This document shows, piece after piece, positions 34,140 through 45,562 of a DNA stretch of 64,000 nucleotides. Source of the stretch: Platerodrilus igneus. Taxonomy: Eukaryota > Arthropoda > Insecta > Coleoptera > Lycidae. Positions within the stretch are counted from its first letter, which is position 1. Each line of letters starts with the position of its first letter. Made by a program: the position numbers and the translations under genes. The stretch lies in NCBI GenBank assembly GCA_036346225.1, contig JARFIW010001484.1, forward strand, positions 62,001 to 126,000, written 5' to 3'. The notes beneath the pieces were generated by a model that saw nothing but the letters and a program-made list of their open reading frames with translations, was not told the DNA's origin and made no database searches.

Positions 34140-34795
34140 TCCCTCCACCCATCACTAGACCTCACCACATCCTGCCACATCCCTCCACATCCCACCACAT
34201 CTCGCCACATTACTCCACATTCCTCCACATCTGTCCACATCCCTCCACCTCCGTCCACATCCCTTTACGTCCCTCCACATTCCTCCACATCACTCCACGT
34301 CCCTCCATATCACTTCACATTCCTTTACATCACTTCCACCTCCGTATCCCTCCACATTCTCCCACATTACACCACATGCCTCTACATCCCTCCACATCCC
34401 TCCACATCTCTCCACATCCCTCCACATCCCTCCGCATCACTCCACATCACTCTACACCCCTTCGCATTCCTCCACATCAGTCCACACCTTTCCACAACAC
34501 TCCACATCACCTCCATCTCCATATCACTCTTCATCACCTTCATTCCCATATCACTCCACATCACTCCACTTCCTTCCAAATCCCTCCACCCACCTACTGA
34601 TCACTCCACATCCCTCCACATCACTTCACGTCACTCCATATCACTCCACATCACTCCACGTCCCACCACATCATTCCACATCGCTCCACTCTCCTCCGAA
34701 TCACACAACATTATTCCACATCCCTCCACATCACTCCACATTACTACACCTCGCTCCACATCACTGCACTTCACTCCACATTCCTCCACATCAAA
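34140..34795. repeat. 10-bp minisatellite, unit CTCCACATCC
   Basis: About 65 degenerate copies of a decanucleotide (CTCCACATCC/CTCCACATCA) in tandem. The period of ten makes all frames repeat every 30 bases, which explains long spurious open frames on both strands. It follows the end of the R1-type LINE directly, so it may have grown from the element's 3' tail. Confidence 0.93.
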
Positions 34796-35019
34796 ACAAA
34801 AATGGCGGCATTTTGATACATCTTTTGCAGTATACACATTTATGCTTGTGCAATATATGATTTTTTAAATTAATAGTTCTGCCACCAGTCTTATACTGCT
34901 TTCCACACAGATTACTCACATACACACACACACACAAGAACTATTGCCTTTTTTGTAAAAAAACCTCCCAAACTTTACTTTTGTTTCTTTGTATGGACAT
35001 GGTTCACTTCACAAATAGA

Positions 35020-35400
35020 AAAGCCAATCAAGATTGCCGAAGACACTCAAAAAGTGCGCAAGCGCGGTCACTTAACCAATTAGCATTAGTATCAAGTATT
35101 CCGTACTTTCGTAGGTTGCTCATTTTCTAGAAACAAATTTTTCGCATAGCGGTCGGTAGCACGTAATTATTTCTAGAGCCGCCAAGTACTCGATGCCACC
35201 CAAATAAGGAATTATATGCTTTGTGACTGTTAATTTCCGTTTTTATTTAGTCCAAGGAAACTACTATTTTCTAAACCACCTTTATAGGTTTAACATTTTT
35301 ACCATTTCCCAATTGCTGGTGCTACGTACATGGAAACTTTAAAAAAGACATTAATTTCTTACCGTTCAAGACCCTTTAATCTTTAATGCAACGCTGCAAA
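35020..35400. mobile_element. Small fragment of a PLT element
   Basis: Matches 3,510-3,700 and then 4,420-4,480 of PLT-1 (CGAAGACACTC, GCGCAAGCGCGGTCAC, AACCAATTAGCATT, CATAGCGGTCGGTAGCACGTAAT, GCTACGTACATGGAAAC). The join between the two parts near 35,240 shows an internal deletion. This is a third, diverged PLT copy in the window. Confidence 0.8.
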
Positions 35401-35416
35401 AATATTAAAACTTTTA

Positions 35417-35417
<1 letters not shown>

Positions 35418-35468
<51 letters not shown>
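35418..35468. repeat. (AT)n microsatellite
   Basis: About 25 AT dinucleotides immediately outside the left end of the TIR element at 35,470. Confidence 0.95.
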
Positions 35469-35469
<1 letters not shown>

Positions 35470-35470
<1 letters not shown>

Positions 35471-37048
35471 TGGTGCTAATGTTGCAAGTGATGTGTGAGT
35501 ACTAATAAAGAAATAGTAAAAGTTAGTTAACAGTTAAAAAATTTTATGAAATATATGCATGGTGTGAATGTGTTTATATTAACATCCACTATGATAGCCT
35601 GAATCAATTGAATCGGTGATTTCCAATATTCTAAATAATTGCGTGAGTGATCGTCTCACACCCACATATTCTAGATACTGTGTTTGGTGACAAATAAGTA
35701 TTTCCAACAATGTCAAATAATTTGTGTTAGTGATATCATTAAATAAATAACTATTAGTGCGTTGCTCGCTCTCCAATACGATGTTAACCCGCTTTTCTTC
35801 TGTACTATTTCCAAATACAGGTGATACATCTTCTAAAAAAGTTTCATAAAATTCTTGAAAACACCTACAATTCAATTCTTCCATTCTATAACAGAGAAAT
35901 TTGCGTAAATTCAATAGTTTGAACCATTTGTACTCAGGTAGCACAATAACACTTCGGTTTTTCTCAGTTTGTAAATTGAACGAATTCTCTTCTTCAAAAT
36001 TGTTCAACAGCCATATACTTCTATTAAAGGCTGTGGTCAGCTGCAATTTGAAATCTTGATCCAATTGTATGTCGACAACGTCGTCTCCAGTAGTCAAACC
36101 ATTTAATCTGACTTGTTTTAGTCTTAAGCAAATTGGTAAATTTGAAATTCCACTCGAAAAGTACACAATTTCTTCCAATCGAAGTATGAGAGTGTTATCG
36201 TAGAATCTGCACACATACCACTACGGCAAATAACTTGGATGACAGGTTGAAAACCATCATATAACCCAACTTCTATTATCTGGTGGTGAGAATTTGGTGG
36301 AAAATCGCCTAACCTATAGGTTGTCTTACCAACTAGTTGGTTGATATTTAATTGTGGTACTCGCACATCATTTATAACATTAACACTAGCAAAATCCATT
36401 TATTAACTTATAATTTGAATTGATTCGATTGTGTGTAATATATTAAGTTTGTATAATTTCTCTTTTATCTTTTATACTAGTAAGCGAGTGTATATTCCAA
36501 CTTTCAAACTAGTTTGAACGGTAGTTTTGACAGGTAATCAACGGTTCAAACTCAAGTAAATGAATAGTTTAACCTCCTCTTACGATAAAGCAATTAAAAT
36601 CATATGCAGGATTCGGTAGGAAATACAAGTCCATGGCCTAAGTGTGTAATTATGTTATTGCAGACTTTCCTAATATAGTTTAATTTTCAAATATGTAATT
36701 TTGAAAGGAAATCGTCAATGAAGCAATTAAAATTACAGACAAGGATCAACAGGAAAATAAGTGTTTGGTCTACGTTTATAATTATGCTATCGGGTTTTTT
36801 TCCTAATTTGTATGAACTTGTTACATTAAAAAAATATGACAACATTTTTTTAAATAGCTAGAGGTTACTTGAAGTAACATAATCAATAGCATCCATCAGC
36901 CTCATAACAGTTTGATTCAGGCTATCATAGTGGATGTTAGTATAAACACATTCACATAATGTATATATTTCATACAATTTTTAATTGTTAACTAACTTTT
37001 ACTATTTCTTTATTGGTACTCACACATCACTTGTAACATTAGCACCAG
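35470..37048. mobile_element. 1.6-kb element with ~137-bp terminal inverted repeats
   Basis: Bases 35,470-35,608 and 36,911-37,048 are inverted copies (GCTGGTGCTAATGTT...GTGATGTGTGAGTA...GATAGCCTGAATCAA) with about 10% differences. ATAT flanks both outer ends, a possible short target duplication. The interior has one gene on the minus strand (35,579-36,399) whose 3' end runs into the left inverted repeat. On the right it interrupts a Gypsy frame (...YRGPY). The left flank is the AT microsatellite, so the Gypsy remainder is not present. No transposase is recognised, and the family is unknown to me. Confidence 0.7.
35579..36399 (-). pseudogene. Unrecognised gene inside the 1.6-kb TIR element
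   Basis: Two overlapping frames probably form one gene of about 265 residues with a single frameshift near 36,180. The first (from 36,399) begins MDFASVNVINDVRVPQLNI and continues through TTYRLGDFPP, a ...VGLYDGFQPVIQV strand pattern and CADSTITLSYFDWKKL. The second carries NLPICLRLKQVRLNG, IVLPEYKWFKLL and a polar C-terminus ending SGYHSGC. The alternating strand pattern followed by ITLS..W..L recalls small single-stranded-DNA-binding PC4-like domains, but that is speculation. The stop codon lies within the terminal inverted repeat. No transposase-type catalytic triad can be seen. Confidence 0.5.
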
Positions 37049-38580
37049 CATATGGTCCACGATATGCCTGTATTTCGCCAAGATCATTTTTGAATACGGT
37101 CGTGGGGTATGTTTTTAATAGGTCGTCTAGTTTAGGGTATTGTTCTGCTTGTAAGGTTCTGATACCCGCTAGATTTACTTTAAGAAGTTTTATCCAGTTC
37201 CTTTCTAATATCGGGTCTACAGGTTTGTTGATTATGAATAGTTTTCCATGAAATGATTTATGTTTATAAGTCCAGTTGACATATGTGACTCCAACTGGCC
37301 TGATGATCTCACCCGTGTAAGTTTTCATCTGTATGTCGGTATCGTGTAGCTTGCTGGTGTGTTTTTTTTAAACAGCTTCAAAGATATCGGCGACAGGGGA
37401 GCGCCAGTGTTAACATTCGGATTTTTTTATTTTCAACTGTTGCAGTATTCATGTATTTGTCCGTCATATCTGTGTGTATCATATTTATGTTACAGGCGCT
37501 GTCATTACTAATGCAGGGTTCTTCGCATTGGTAAACTTCTCTTTTCTTTTGTAGACATACTCTACCTAAATGACATCTACGGTTACATTTGTAGCAAGTG
37601 TCGTTGATGGCTCCGCAATCTCTCGCATTATTATCGTCCTTGCCGCATCTGAAACATTTCCCTTTTAGGTCACCAAAGGTAATTGAGAATTTTGTATTGG
37701 CCGCTGTAGGGTTTCTAGTTGGTTTTCTATTACTAGTAGGTGTTGTTAAAATTTTAATTATGCTATCTTCTTGATCTGCTTTGTGGAGCGACATAATTTT
37801 ATTCTCTGTTTTACTCATCTCAATTGCTCTTGCCGTTTGAATTAATTCTTGAAATGTGAATGTTTTCCTTTCTTGTAGAATTCTCGTTCGAATTTCTTCA
37901 TCACGTAAATCTCTTATGAATTGTAAGGTTAAAAAGTTTTCAGCAATAGATTTTTTACAATTTGAGCAATTGAAGTCACAGTCTGTAACGGATTTTTTTA
38001 GTTCTGAAGCATGTGAAGCAACTGTTTCATTTTCATTTTGTAAGTGTGAGATAAATCTGTGTTGAAGTATCCAATGACTCGGACGTGGATCTATACATTC
38101 TTCTAAATTTTTATTAAGCTGTTTAAAACTCATGCTAAGCGGATCCTCCGGGAAGCAGAGGTTATATATTCTTTCGTGTAATCCAGTTGAAAGAGTCGAT
38201 AAGAAGACGTAAACTTTCGTACAAGCTTCATGGATACAGTTCAGTGTGAAATAGATATGTATTCTTCTAATAAAATTTTTAAACGATTCTTTTTCTTGTA
38301 ACGGTTATATGGGTATTTTAGATAAGGTAGTGATAAGACTACTAAGCGTGGTGCTACCTGTAGCCAGTGGCGTAAAAGTTGTGTTCTTCCTAAAACCCAT
38401 GAGTTTCGACAGTTTCGTCTTGACATTTATGAACATTTCTTGAAATTCAAAACGATATTGTATTTCCACGTCCAGTTCAGACTCTTCTATTTCTAATTCT
38501 ATATCTTTTTGTACCTGTTCAAACCGTGTTAAGCTGTTTGTAAGAAGGTGTATCCTCGTTGTTATTTCATCGTCAATCAT
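37020..38580 (-). pseudogene. Ty3/Gypsy gag and protease fragment
   Basis: From 38,580: a coiled-coil gag start (MIDDEITTRIHLLTNSLTRF), then 37,378-38,133 with RPSHWILQHRF, FLTLQFIRDLRDEEIRTRIL and two zinc knuckles (CFRCGKDDNNARDC, missing its histidine, and CYKCNRRCHLGRVC). The frame resumes at 37,020-37,328 with MKTYTGEIIRPVG and LERNWIKLL, the C-terminal part of a Gypsy protease and the lead into reverse transcriptase. It is cut at 37,048 by the 1.6-kb TIR element, and no reverse transcriptase follows. Frameshifts separate the parts. It belongs to another Gypsy lineage than the plus-strand element beginning at 38,900. Confidence 0.85.
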
Positions 38581-38899
38581 TTCTGTTCTTGACGCCAGGA
38601 ATGTTTCGGTATACGCGTGACTGATCCGCGTAGCACGGCGCGGTTCTTTTTTAATTTAGCTAAATGGCTAGCCACCATCGCCAGAATATTATATACTAAA
38701 TATATGAACAAGTTTTAAATAATTACATTCTGTATTATTCCTATCAATCACAATAATTGTTATATATCAATTGATATCTGTCATTCTCCAAGCAGCCCAT
38801 ATATATCAAGGAGTCAAGGAGTTGAGATCAAAAGTAGTGATAGTGCTTTGTTTAAGAAACCGGAACTAGAAATGGAAGCAGAGGCAGGGGTAGTAGGGA
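38581..38899. other. Spacer between two head-to-head Gypsy elements
   Basis: No gene. A GC-rich stretch CGTGACTGATCCGCGTAGC (38,618-38,636) lies just upstream of the minus-strand gag and may be part of its leader or LTR. No pair of LTRs could be identified. Confidence 0.4.
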
Positions 38900-40170
38900 T
38901 CAGTCGAAGACATAATCGGGAGATCAAGGGAATAAAATGATTATGAGAATGCTAGAAAGAATGAGTGAAGAATCGAACAGGAAGTTTAAGCAAATGAATA
39001 AGGAAGTTAGAGAGAATGACTGAAACTTTAAGCGAAAAAATAGAGAAGTCGACAAAGGAATTTAGTGATTTCAAAAATAGTTTGAAGGTAAAAATGGGGG
39101 AAGTAGATATGCGTGAAGAACGGAATGAAAGGAATATAATATGTGTCCGAGAGGAAATAGGACAGCTGAAACTGAAAGTGAGAGTTTTTTGCGAGGAAAA
39201 AATTAATAGTAAAATGACAAAAGTAACTGATTCATGCAAGGACCAGTTAGATAAATTTGAAAGGGAAATGAGTGGAATCAAACAAAATGTTACCGCTTTA
39301 ACGTGGGATGGACCGAGGTTCTATACAAAAAATTTATCGTTAGATCAGCACATGAAATTTTATGGGAATAATCGGGTAAACCCGGAAATTTTGATCAATA
39401 ACGTTCCAGCGTTGGTGCATAATTTATATGATGAGTAGGCGAAATTAAATGTAGTAAAGACTTTACTAAAAGACAATGCAGAAGCGTGGTATAATCTTGT
39501 GGGACAAGACATAGAATCGTATTTAGATTTCGAAGAAAAATTTTTGAAATATTATTGAGGAGATCAGAAACAAGACCAAGTGCGGGATGATTTGATTACG
39601 GAAAAATATAAGGGGAATTTTCTAAATCTCGTGAGCAATATGCGATTATAAAGTTTAGTATAGCAAAACAATTAAGTCCGCCGTTAACCGATAGGCAAAT
39701 TATTAAGTATCTATCTAGACCTTTTCAAGTAGAAGTTAGACAGCACGTAGCACTTCAAAATATTACCGAACGAGAGACATTTTTGGAATATTTACAGAGA
39801 TACGATGACGTGAGTACCGGGAGACCAAGAGAATATACGGATTGAAATGTGAATCAGGTTAGATTTGAAAATAGGGGGGATAATTTTTACAACAGGCAGG
39901 GGACGAATTTTAATAGACCGCAGTTGAGAAATAACTAGGAATCCAGGGGAAATTATCATCGGAGTAGCAACGATACGAGAAGTACAAATCAGGAACCGAG
40001 TGTGCAACGTCAGAATAGCTCACCGGAAATCTCTAGAGCGCAACCTAGCACCGGTACCAAAAATAATAAAATTAGAGGTAGGTCTGAAGTTAGTAAAACT
40101 TATGCCGAAGTAGTAGAGGGACAAGCGGTACCGAATCGTGAGACGTATGGGAGACAGGATTTTCAATAAG
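38900..40170 (+). pseudogene. Ty3/Gypsy gag (plus-strand element)
   Basis: A charged coiled-coil (MTETLSEKIEKSTKEFSDFK) leads into the capsid-type region with LSLDQHMKFYGNNRVNPE, NAEAWYNLVG and DFEEKFLKYY. A basic and Asn/Arg-rich tail (NRGDNFYNRQGTNFNRPQ) follows, without clear zinc knuckles. Stops at about 39,436, 39,556 and 39,843 and one frameshift near 39,640 break it. Spumavirus-like or Gypsy gags without CCHC motifs exist, so lack of knuckles is not damage by itself. The gene reads directly into the protease frame. Confidence 0.8.
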
Positions 40171-40289
40171 AGACAAACCACTAGAGTTAGTAATATGTAA
40201 ATATGAACATCCGCGAGAAATTATGACGATTGAGAAGGAAGTTGAGCCAGAAATAGTTTGAGAAAGTTTGTTTGCCGATAGTAAAGGTT

Positions 40290-40970
40290 AAAATTTTAAA
40301 TTATATAAGGTAAGATCGTTGTACGATTCAGGAGCAGAGGCGAGTTTAGTATCAAAAGAATTTGTGAAAGAAATTAGGGAAGAAATTTCTAATAGAGTTA
40401 TGCCTATTACGAGAAGTCATTTAGTAGCTCCGAACAAAAAGAGGTTTGCTGTAGTGAATAGCGTTGTTGTGTTAAAGGTAGAGATAGGTTCGTTATGCTG
40501 TGAACAGGAATTTGTGATTGTTCCTGGACTAAAATTTAAAAGTATCTTGTGGATGTATTGTATGATGAAGTTAGGTCTGTTTATAGACATGGAGAAACGA
40601 TTAATAAAGGTTAGGGATACGGAATTGTTCTGGAAAGATAGTTATGATGTCACAGAAGATGACGTAGGGTTAAGTGTGAATTTGATGGAGATAGATGATG
40701 AAGGAATAAAAAAGATAGATACTATTAAATGTCCGGAGGAGAAATTAGATGAAGTTCAGGCACTGTTGAAAAAACATTCCGAATTAGTAGGTGTAGAGGC
40801 GTGCACAGCGCTAGGTTATGAGCATGTTTTAGAGGTGGACAATTCAGGACCCTTTAATTCTAAAATATATCCGATACCTGCAGCATATAGGGAGCAAGTA
40901 AATTGTGAGTTAATAAAAATGTTTTGTGATGACATAATATTTGAATACACATTTTCTAAACCCGTTTAAT
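40290..40970 (+). pseudogene. Ty3/Gypsy aspartic protease and start of reverse transcriptase
   Basis: The frame shows the catalytic LYDSGAEASLVS, then SHLVAPNKKRFAVVNSVVVL and EFVIVPGLKFKSILW. A linker with LDEVQALLKKHSEL and the first reverse-transcriptase blocks (EVDNSGPFNSKIYPIPAAYREQV, then IFEYTFSKPV) follow. The frame ends at 40,967, where the remaining reverse-transcriptase core is missing. The protease aspartate is intact. The flap motif IL.W in place of ILG. is unusual for the family. Confidence 0.85.
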
Positions 40971-41880
40971 TTTCAGCGAAACAGAACAACAACGTTATTC
41001 ACACTTGGAGAGGATTTCATGAGAGCTTAAATTAACAGGCTTAAAGTTGAACATTGAGAAGTGCGAGTTCTTTTCCAAAACTGTTCGATTTTTGGGTTAT
41101 GTGGTAATAACCACGGTATGTGTATTGGCAAGGAAAGGTTGTCAGAGATTTTAGAGTATTCTAGGCTGAATAATGTTAGGAAACTAAGGAGTTCCTAGGT
41201 GTTCTTAATTTTTATAAGTTTGTACGAGCATTTTCCGAAAAGGCGGTTTCGCTGTTCAAACTATTAAAGAAAGGTGTAAAATGGAAATGGTCCGAAAGCC
41301 AGGAGGCGGCATATTTAACTTTATTAGAGCAGTTCCATGAACAGTTGATTTTAAGGCATACAAGGTTTGATCTAGGCTTCATATACGCACTGATGCGTCC
41401 GATTGTGCTCTGGCTGCCGAACTATATCAGGTTCAGGATGGGGAAGAAGTGCCTATTTCGTTTATTTCTAGGACACTAAAGCCGCCTGATCTAAATTGCA
41501 CGATAAGCGAAAAGGAGATGGCTGCGGTGTTTTTTGATGTTAGTAAGTTAAAATTTTATTTAATAGGTAGACATTTTGTTATAGAGACAGACCATTCCGC
41601 GTTATACGCACTAATGAATACTAAATTTTCCAATAACAGGGTGTATAAATGGGGCTTATCCTTGCAAGAATTTGATTTCAAAATCAAATACATTAAGGGT
41701 GAAAATAATTTTATAGCAGATGCTTTTAGTAGAAATAGGGATGATACGAACAAGAAACCATGTGACATTTTAATAGCGATAAATAATCTGCTACAGGACG
41801 GGTCGGTATATGGGCAAGAGGAAATTTTGAGAAATCAGGAACAGAGTGAGCAGTTGCATGCGATTAAGAGGAGATTTTAG
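40971..41880 (+). pseudogene. Ty3/Gypsy reverse transcriptase (core deleted) and RNase H
   Basis: Just after SKPV the sequence jumps to HLERI...LKLTGLKLNIEKCEFFSKTVRFLGYVV, the region following the YVDD box, so about 450 bp with the catalytic aspartates are missing. A frameshifted connection leads to the RNase H part: RTDASDCALAA, then VPISFISRTLKPPDLNCTIS, EKEMAAVFF, FVIETDHSALYALM and FIADAFSRN. RNase H residues are largely preserved (41,390-41,730), with the long open frame 41,449-41,880. Confidence 0.85.
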
Positions 41881-42994
41881 AGTGAGCCCGAATTCGAAAA
41901 TTATATAATGATAAATGGATTTTTATGTAAAAGCATTAATTAATAATCAAGAAGTGTACGTAGTTGATCGGAAGCAGGCTAGGCCAATTGTTCAGGATCT
42001 TCATATCAGATATGGTCATATAAGGATAAAGAAATCGTGGTTGATTTTCAGAGAAACATTCTTTGCAGTCAAGGATATCAGCATAGTTAAATTTATAATT
42101 GATACATGTCATCTATGTACACTGGGGAAATATAAAAATCACACTAATTAGGCTGTTGTACAGAGTATTCAGGTAAAGGACCAGCTTGATTTAATCGCAA
42201 TTGATTATTTAAGCAATTTGGTTGCGAGTAGGAAAGGAAACAACCATGTGTTGATTATAATTGACATTTTCTCCAAATTCATAAAGTTATACCCAACAAC
42301 CGAATGTAACACGGTAGAGACAGTCAAGAAATTGGAGCAATATTGTAGAGAGGTTGGTCGATATAAGTGTGTGTTGGCTGATGACCCGATTTATTTTAAT
42401 AATCAAAGATTTGTGGATCATTGGGAGCAACAGGAAATTAAGGTGGTGTTTTGCAGCATCCGACATCCATAAGCAAATCCGGCTGAGAGGTACATACAGG
42501 AAACGGTAAAATTTTTACATTTGGCATCGCATAGGAACCATAGATTATGAGAGGACAATTTGTCTAAGTTCGAGTTTTGTAGAAATAAAACGCCCAGTAC
42601 CGTGACTGAAATTAGCCTCACTATGCTCATAAAGCAAACTTAACTTGAAAGGCCTTGACAGATTGTACCTAAGGATGATGAGTTTCGGCAATTATTTGTT
42701 GAGGTGAGAGAGAAGCTGAGAGTGCGTGCTAAAAGGTATATAAGAAAAATAAATGCGCGAATCAGAAAGAAAGTGAGATTCAAAGTCCACGACTTAGTCG
42801 TAGTTAAGAGTTTGCGAGTGGGAAAATGGGAGCAGATTACGTGTGCAAAACTGCATTTACTCTACGATGGTTTGTTCAAAATTAGTGATGTGGTAGGAGA
42901 GTCCACGTATCTGCTACGAGATATTGATATACAGTTAGTGCGTGGAAAGTTCCACATCAGTTTATTATTTCCATATAAAGAGGATAGGAAATAA
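41881..42994 (+). pseudogene. Ty3/Gypsy integrase
   Basis: The HHCC zinc-binding part (HIRYGH...TCHLCTLGK, about 42,000-42,135) is followed by the catalytic core with IAIDYLSN (D1, about 42,199-42,222), a degraded VLADDPIYFNN (D2; usual form SDnG) and HP.ANPAERYIQ (E). The C-terminal GPY/F-type module is at 42,704-42,994 (FKVHDLVVVKS, HLLYDGLFKISDVV, STYLLRD, KFHISLLFPY). In-frame stops at about 42,150, 42,470, 42,548 and 42,640 make it inactive. Confidence 0.87.
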
Positions 42995-43553
42995 AAAGGT
43001 ATGGAGAATGTTTGAGATTCAAGTAAATATAGGTGTAAATAATAGTTGGTAATAATGGGTGTAGATAATAATGGTAAATAATAGTTAGTTGTAGGTGAGT
43101 ATAGTTATAAATCATAGTAGTACATAAAATGTACAAGTGAGATAGGCGTAGATTGAACGCTTAACGTTCGTTGACAACGGGGAAGGCAGATGAAGTAAAG
43201 AATAGCTGCTTTAGTGTGTATGTTAAAATGAAATAAGGATAACAAGTGTTATGAATATAAGGTAGTAGAGTGAGAACAAATGGGTGGTTATACAAAGTGG
43301 AGTGAGTACAAAGCAAGAGAGAGGTGATTTTGGGGCGTAGGTTGGAGTGAGATATATACTACACATGTTGCATTAGGGACGTATTTTAAACGTTTACTTT
43401 ATCAGTTGGGGTGAATATGCAAAAGTGAGATTATTGAAATTCGACGAAAATCGGTTAGTTAAGCGTGCGTGTTTCTGATGGTCAAGTGATTTTCGAAGAA
43501 GTGAGTAAGTTTCGGTTGAAAAGGAAATACGAAGAAAAGCTTACGTAAACTTG
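42995..43553 (+). other. 3' tail of the Gypsy element, left of the PLT-2 insertion
   Basis: Purine-rich noncoding sequence follows the integrase, with a possible polypurine tract (GGAAAAGG-type) near 43,520-43,540. It stops at the target duplication AACTTG (43,548-43,553), and the continuation resumes at 53,198. The LTR start could not be placed. Confidence 0.5.
43548..43553. repeat. Target site duplication of PLT-2, left copy (AACTTG)
   Basis: Direct repeat of 53,198-53,203. Together they define the insertion point in the 3' region of the Gypsy element. Confidence 0.85.
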
Positions 43554-44502
43554 AGTAGGGTATAATTGACAATCATGTGACCACATTTCCTCCAGAATCC
43601 CACATTTCCTCACACATCTGGACCAAATTTACATGTAAATTCGCACTATAAAGTCTTATTTTTTAAGAATCTCCACCTTGCTCCACCTGACTCCGCCTTG
43701 CTCGGACACCCCCCCCCCCAACCATTTTGATTACATCACACCCGCATTCTTTCCACCCGCAAGATCAATCTTTCTCCACATTTCCACCCACGAGATAAAC
43801 CTATCTTGTTTGGTATTAATTAACATTAGAATTTTCTCAGCTACCCAAATTTCTAGGAATTTTTTAGATTGCATCACCCCCAAGGGAGCTACCCCAATTT
43901 CAAGATTTCTCACCTATAGCGACTTTTGAGCGTTCTTATAAATTTTTTTTATACATGCGATACATCTTTTTAGTCTAGAATTTTACGCAAAATTCGAATC
44001 TGCAAACAGATTTGAAATCGGACCACGCCCTGCAAAATTACACACATACCCTCTGCGAGATAAATCTTTCTCCACATTTCAACCCACGAGATAAACCTTT
44101 CTTGTTTGGTATCAGTTAATATTAGAATTTTGTCAGCTACCCAAATCTCTTTAAATTTTTTAGATAGCCCCATCCCCCAGAGAGCTACCCTGATTTTAAG
44201 TTTTCTTACCTGTAACGACGTTTGAGTGCCCTTATAAATTTTTTTATACATGTAGCACATCTTGTTAGTCTAGAATTTTATGTAGGATCAGAATCTGTAA
44301 ATAGATTTAAAATCGAACCACCCCTTACCATTTTACACACACCCTCTAAATTATAAATTTCCTGCAGCTTATACCTAAAAGAAAATCTAAAAACAATTCT
44401 TAAAACTTTTTATTACAAACAATTTTTACTAATACAGTTTAAATTTGTAAACCACGTTTCTAAATACATATTCACAATTTTTTATTTTCAACCTAGAACT
44501 TC

Positions 44503-45309
44503 TCATATCGACTTGTACTTATTAATATTTATTTCTAAATAGAGCACCTTTTCCAAAGACCAACCGGACCCGCATGTTTCAAATTCCTCTGATTTTGTTC
44601 GCATGGTTTCGCTTAAGACCTCGTACATATTTTCCAGATTACTAGAAGACGCTATAACCACATTTTTTGTGTTAAAGGATTTTACATCGGTAGTCTCTTC
44701 CCCCATTTTGGTGTAAACGCCGTAGAATTCGCAATAGACTTTTACTGCTGTATGTTGTATTCTTTTTTCATTAATTAATCGAATAAATCGCTCTTTCTGC
44801 TTCCAAAGAAACTCGGGCACTCCATCGTCGACACTGGCATTCTTTATGCGATAGCTAGCCATACGGTTGTTAAACGCAGTGCTAACCATTTCTACACCAT
44901 CGTCGCTAGTAGCGGTAACTGATGCATTTTTATGTCTGTTGCTCCTTAAGTGTGCGGCATACGTAGTCTTTTCCATTTCGAAATCGCATACTTTACACAT
45001 AATTCGTGGTTGTTTCGTACAAGACCCTTTAACAGCTGGTGGAGCTGAACGTTTACGGCTTAATGACATACCGTGCTGTTTTTCCTTGTGTCGCTGTAAG
45101 TTGCCCATTCTCGTAAAAGCGATACCGCAAGACCCACAGTTAAAGAACTTTGCTGCAGACGGATGTATAAGCTTAACCGTAGACGATTTTACACCACGAC
45201 ATTTGTTCTGGTGCCGTTTGAGAGCATCCCTTCTGGTAAAGTAGACGTGACACGGTTCGCATTTAAAAACGTTTGCAGGTACCATTTTAGTACAAAACAA
45301 AATCCGCAC
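44503..45309 (-). CDS. C2H2 zinc-finger protein, intact copy in left TIR
   Basis: 268 codons without interruption. Finger 1 is CEPCHVYFTRRDALKRHQNKC (a CCHC variant), finger 2 is CGSCGIAFTRMGNLQRHKEKQH and finger 3 is CKVCDFEMEKTTYAAHLRSNRH, at about residues 17-37, 57-78 and 104-125. A basic serine-rich linker (SLSRKRSAPP) lies between fingers 2 and 3. A helical C-terminal domain of about 130 residues ends GSGWSLEKVLYLEININKY, widespread in arthropod repeats next to B-family polymerases. Probably nuclear and DNA-binding, perhaps recognising the element ends (inferred). A second start (MVPANVF) nine codons in matches the PLT-1 start. It differs from the right-TIR copy at only three residues. 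An AATAAA signal follows the stop. Confidence 0.9.
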   Translation of the reverse strand: MRILFCTKMVPANVFKCEPCHVYFTRRDALKRHQNKCRGVKSSTVKLIHPSAAKFFNCGSCGIAFTRMGNLQRHKEKQHGMSLSRKRSAPPAVKGSCTKQPRIMCKVCDFEMEKTTYAAHLRSNRHKNASVTATSDDGVEMVSTAFNNRMASYRIKNASVDDGVPEFLWKQKERFIRLINEKRIQHTAVKVYCEFYGVYTKMGEETTDVKSFNTKNVVIASSSNLENMYEVLSETMRTKSEEFETCGSGWSLEKVLYLEININKYKSI

Positions 45310-45454
45310 TATAAGACTTGACTTGTAAGCGAACTAACTTATAACTAAAGAGTTTACTCTTGCGCACCTGCTTTATGTACCCTATAGAATGCAAACCAAA
45401 GGTTTCCGAAGACACCCGAACGATGTTGTGGATTCAGCGGGGAACTAAATGACG

Positions 45455-45562
45455 TCATAATCCTCGCTGCTTGTCCAATACATTTAGCGCCAATGCATGC
45501 ACCTGGTTCGCTTCGTCGATGGTGCGAATGCCGTTAGTAAAAACATCGGAATCGTCTTCCAT
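45455..45562 (-). CDS. Conserved acidic micro-ORF (35 aa), left TIR
   Basis: Begins MEDDSDVFTN and ends LNVLDKQRGL. It lies 145 bases upstream of the zinc-finger gene on the same strand. The frame is conserved with PLT-1 copies despite many base differences, while the C-terminal end is shorter because the stop occurs at the TGACGTCA site (45,450-45,457). Role unknown. Confidence 0.5.
   Translation of the reverse strand: MEDDSDVFTNGIRTIDEANQVHALALNVLDKQRGL

Noticed and set aside
33932..34600. Long open frame of 222 codons across the 34.1-34.6 kb stretch and several antisense frames
   Set aside because: A 10-bp tandem unit keeps all frames open by periodicity. The product is only a His/Pro/Ser repeat.
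36891..36920. CATCAG motif considered as a second hammerhead ribozyme
   Set aside because: No GAAA partner or stem II nearby. It belongs to the inverted repeat of the 1.6-kb element.
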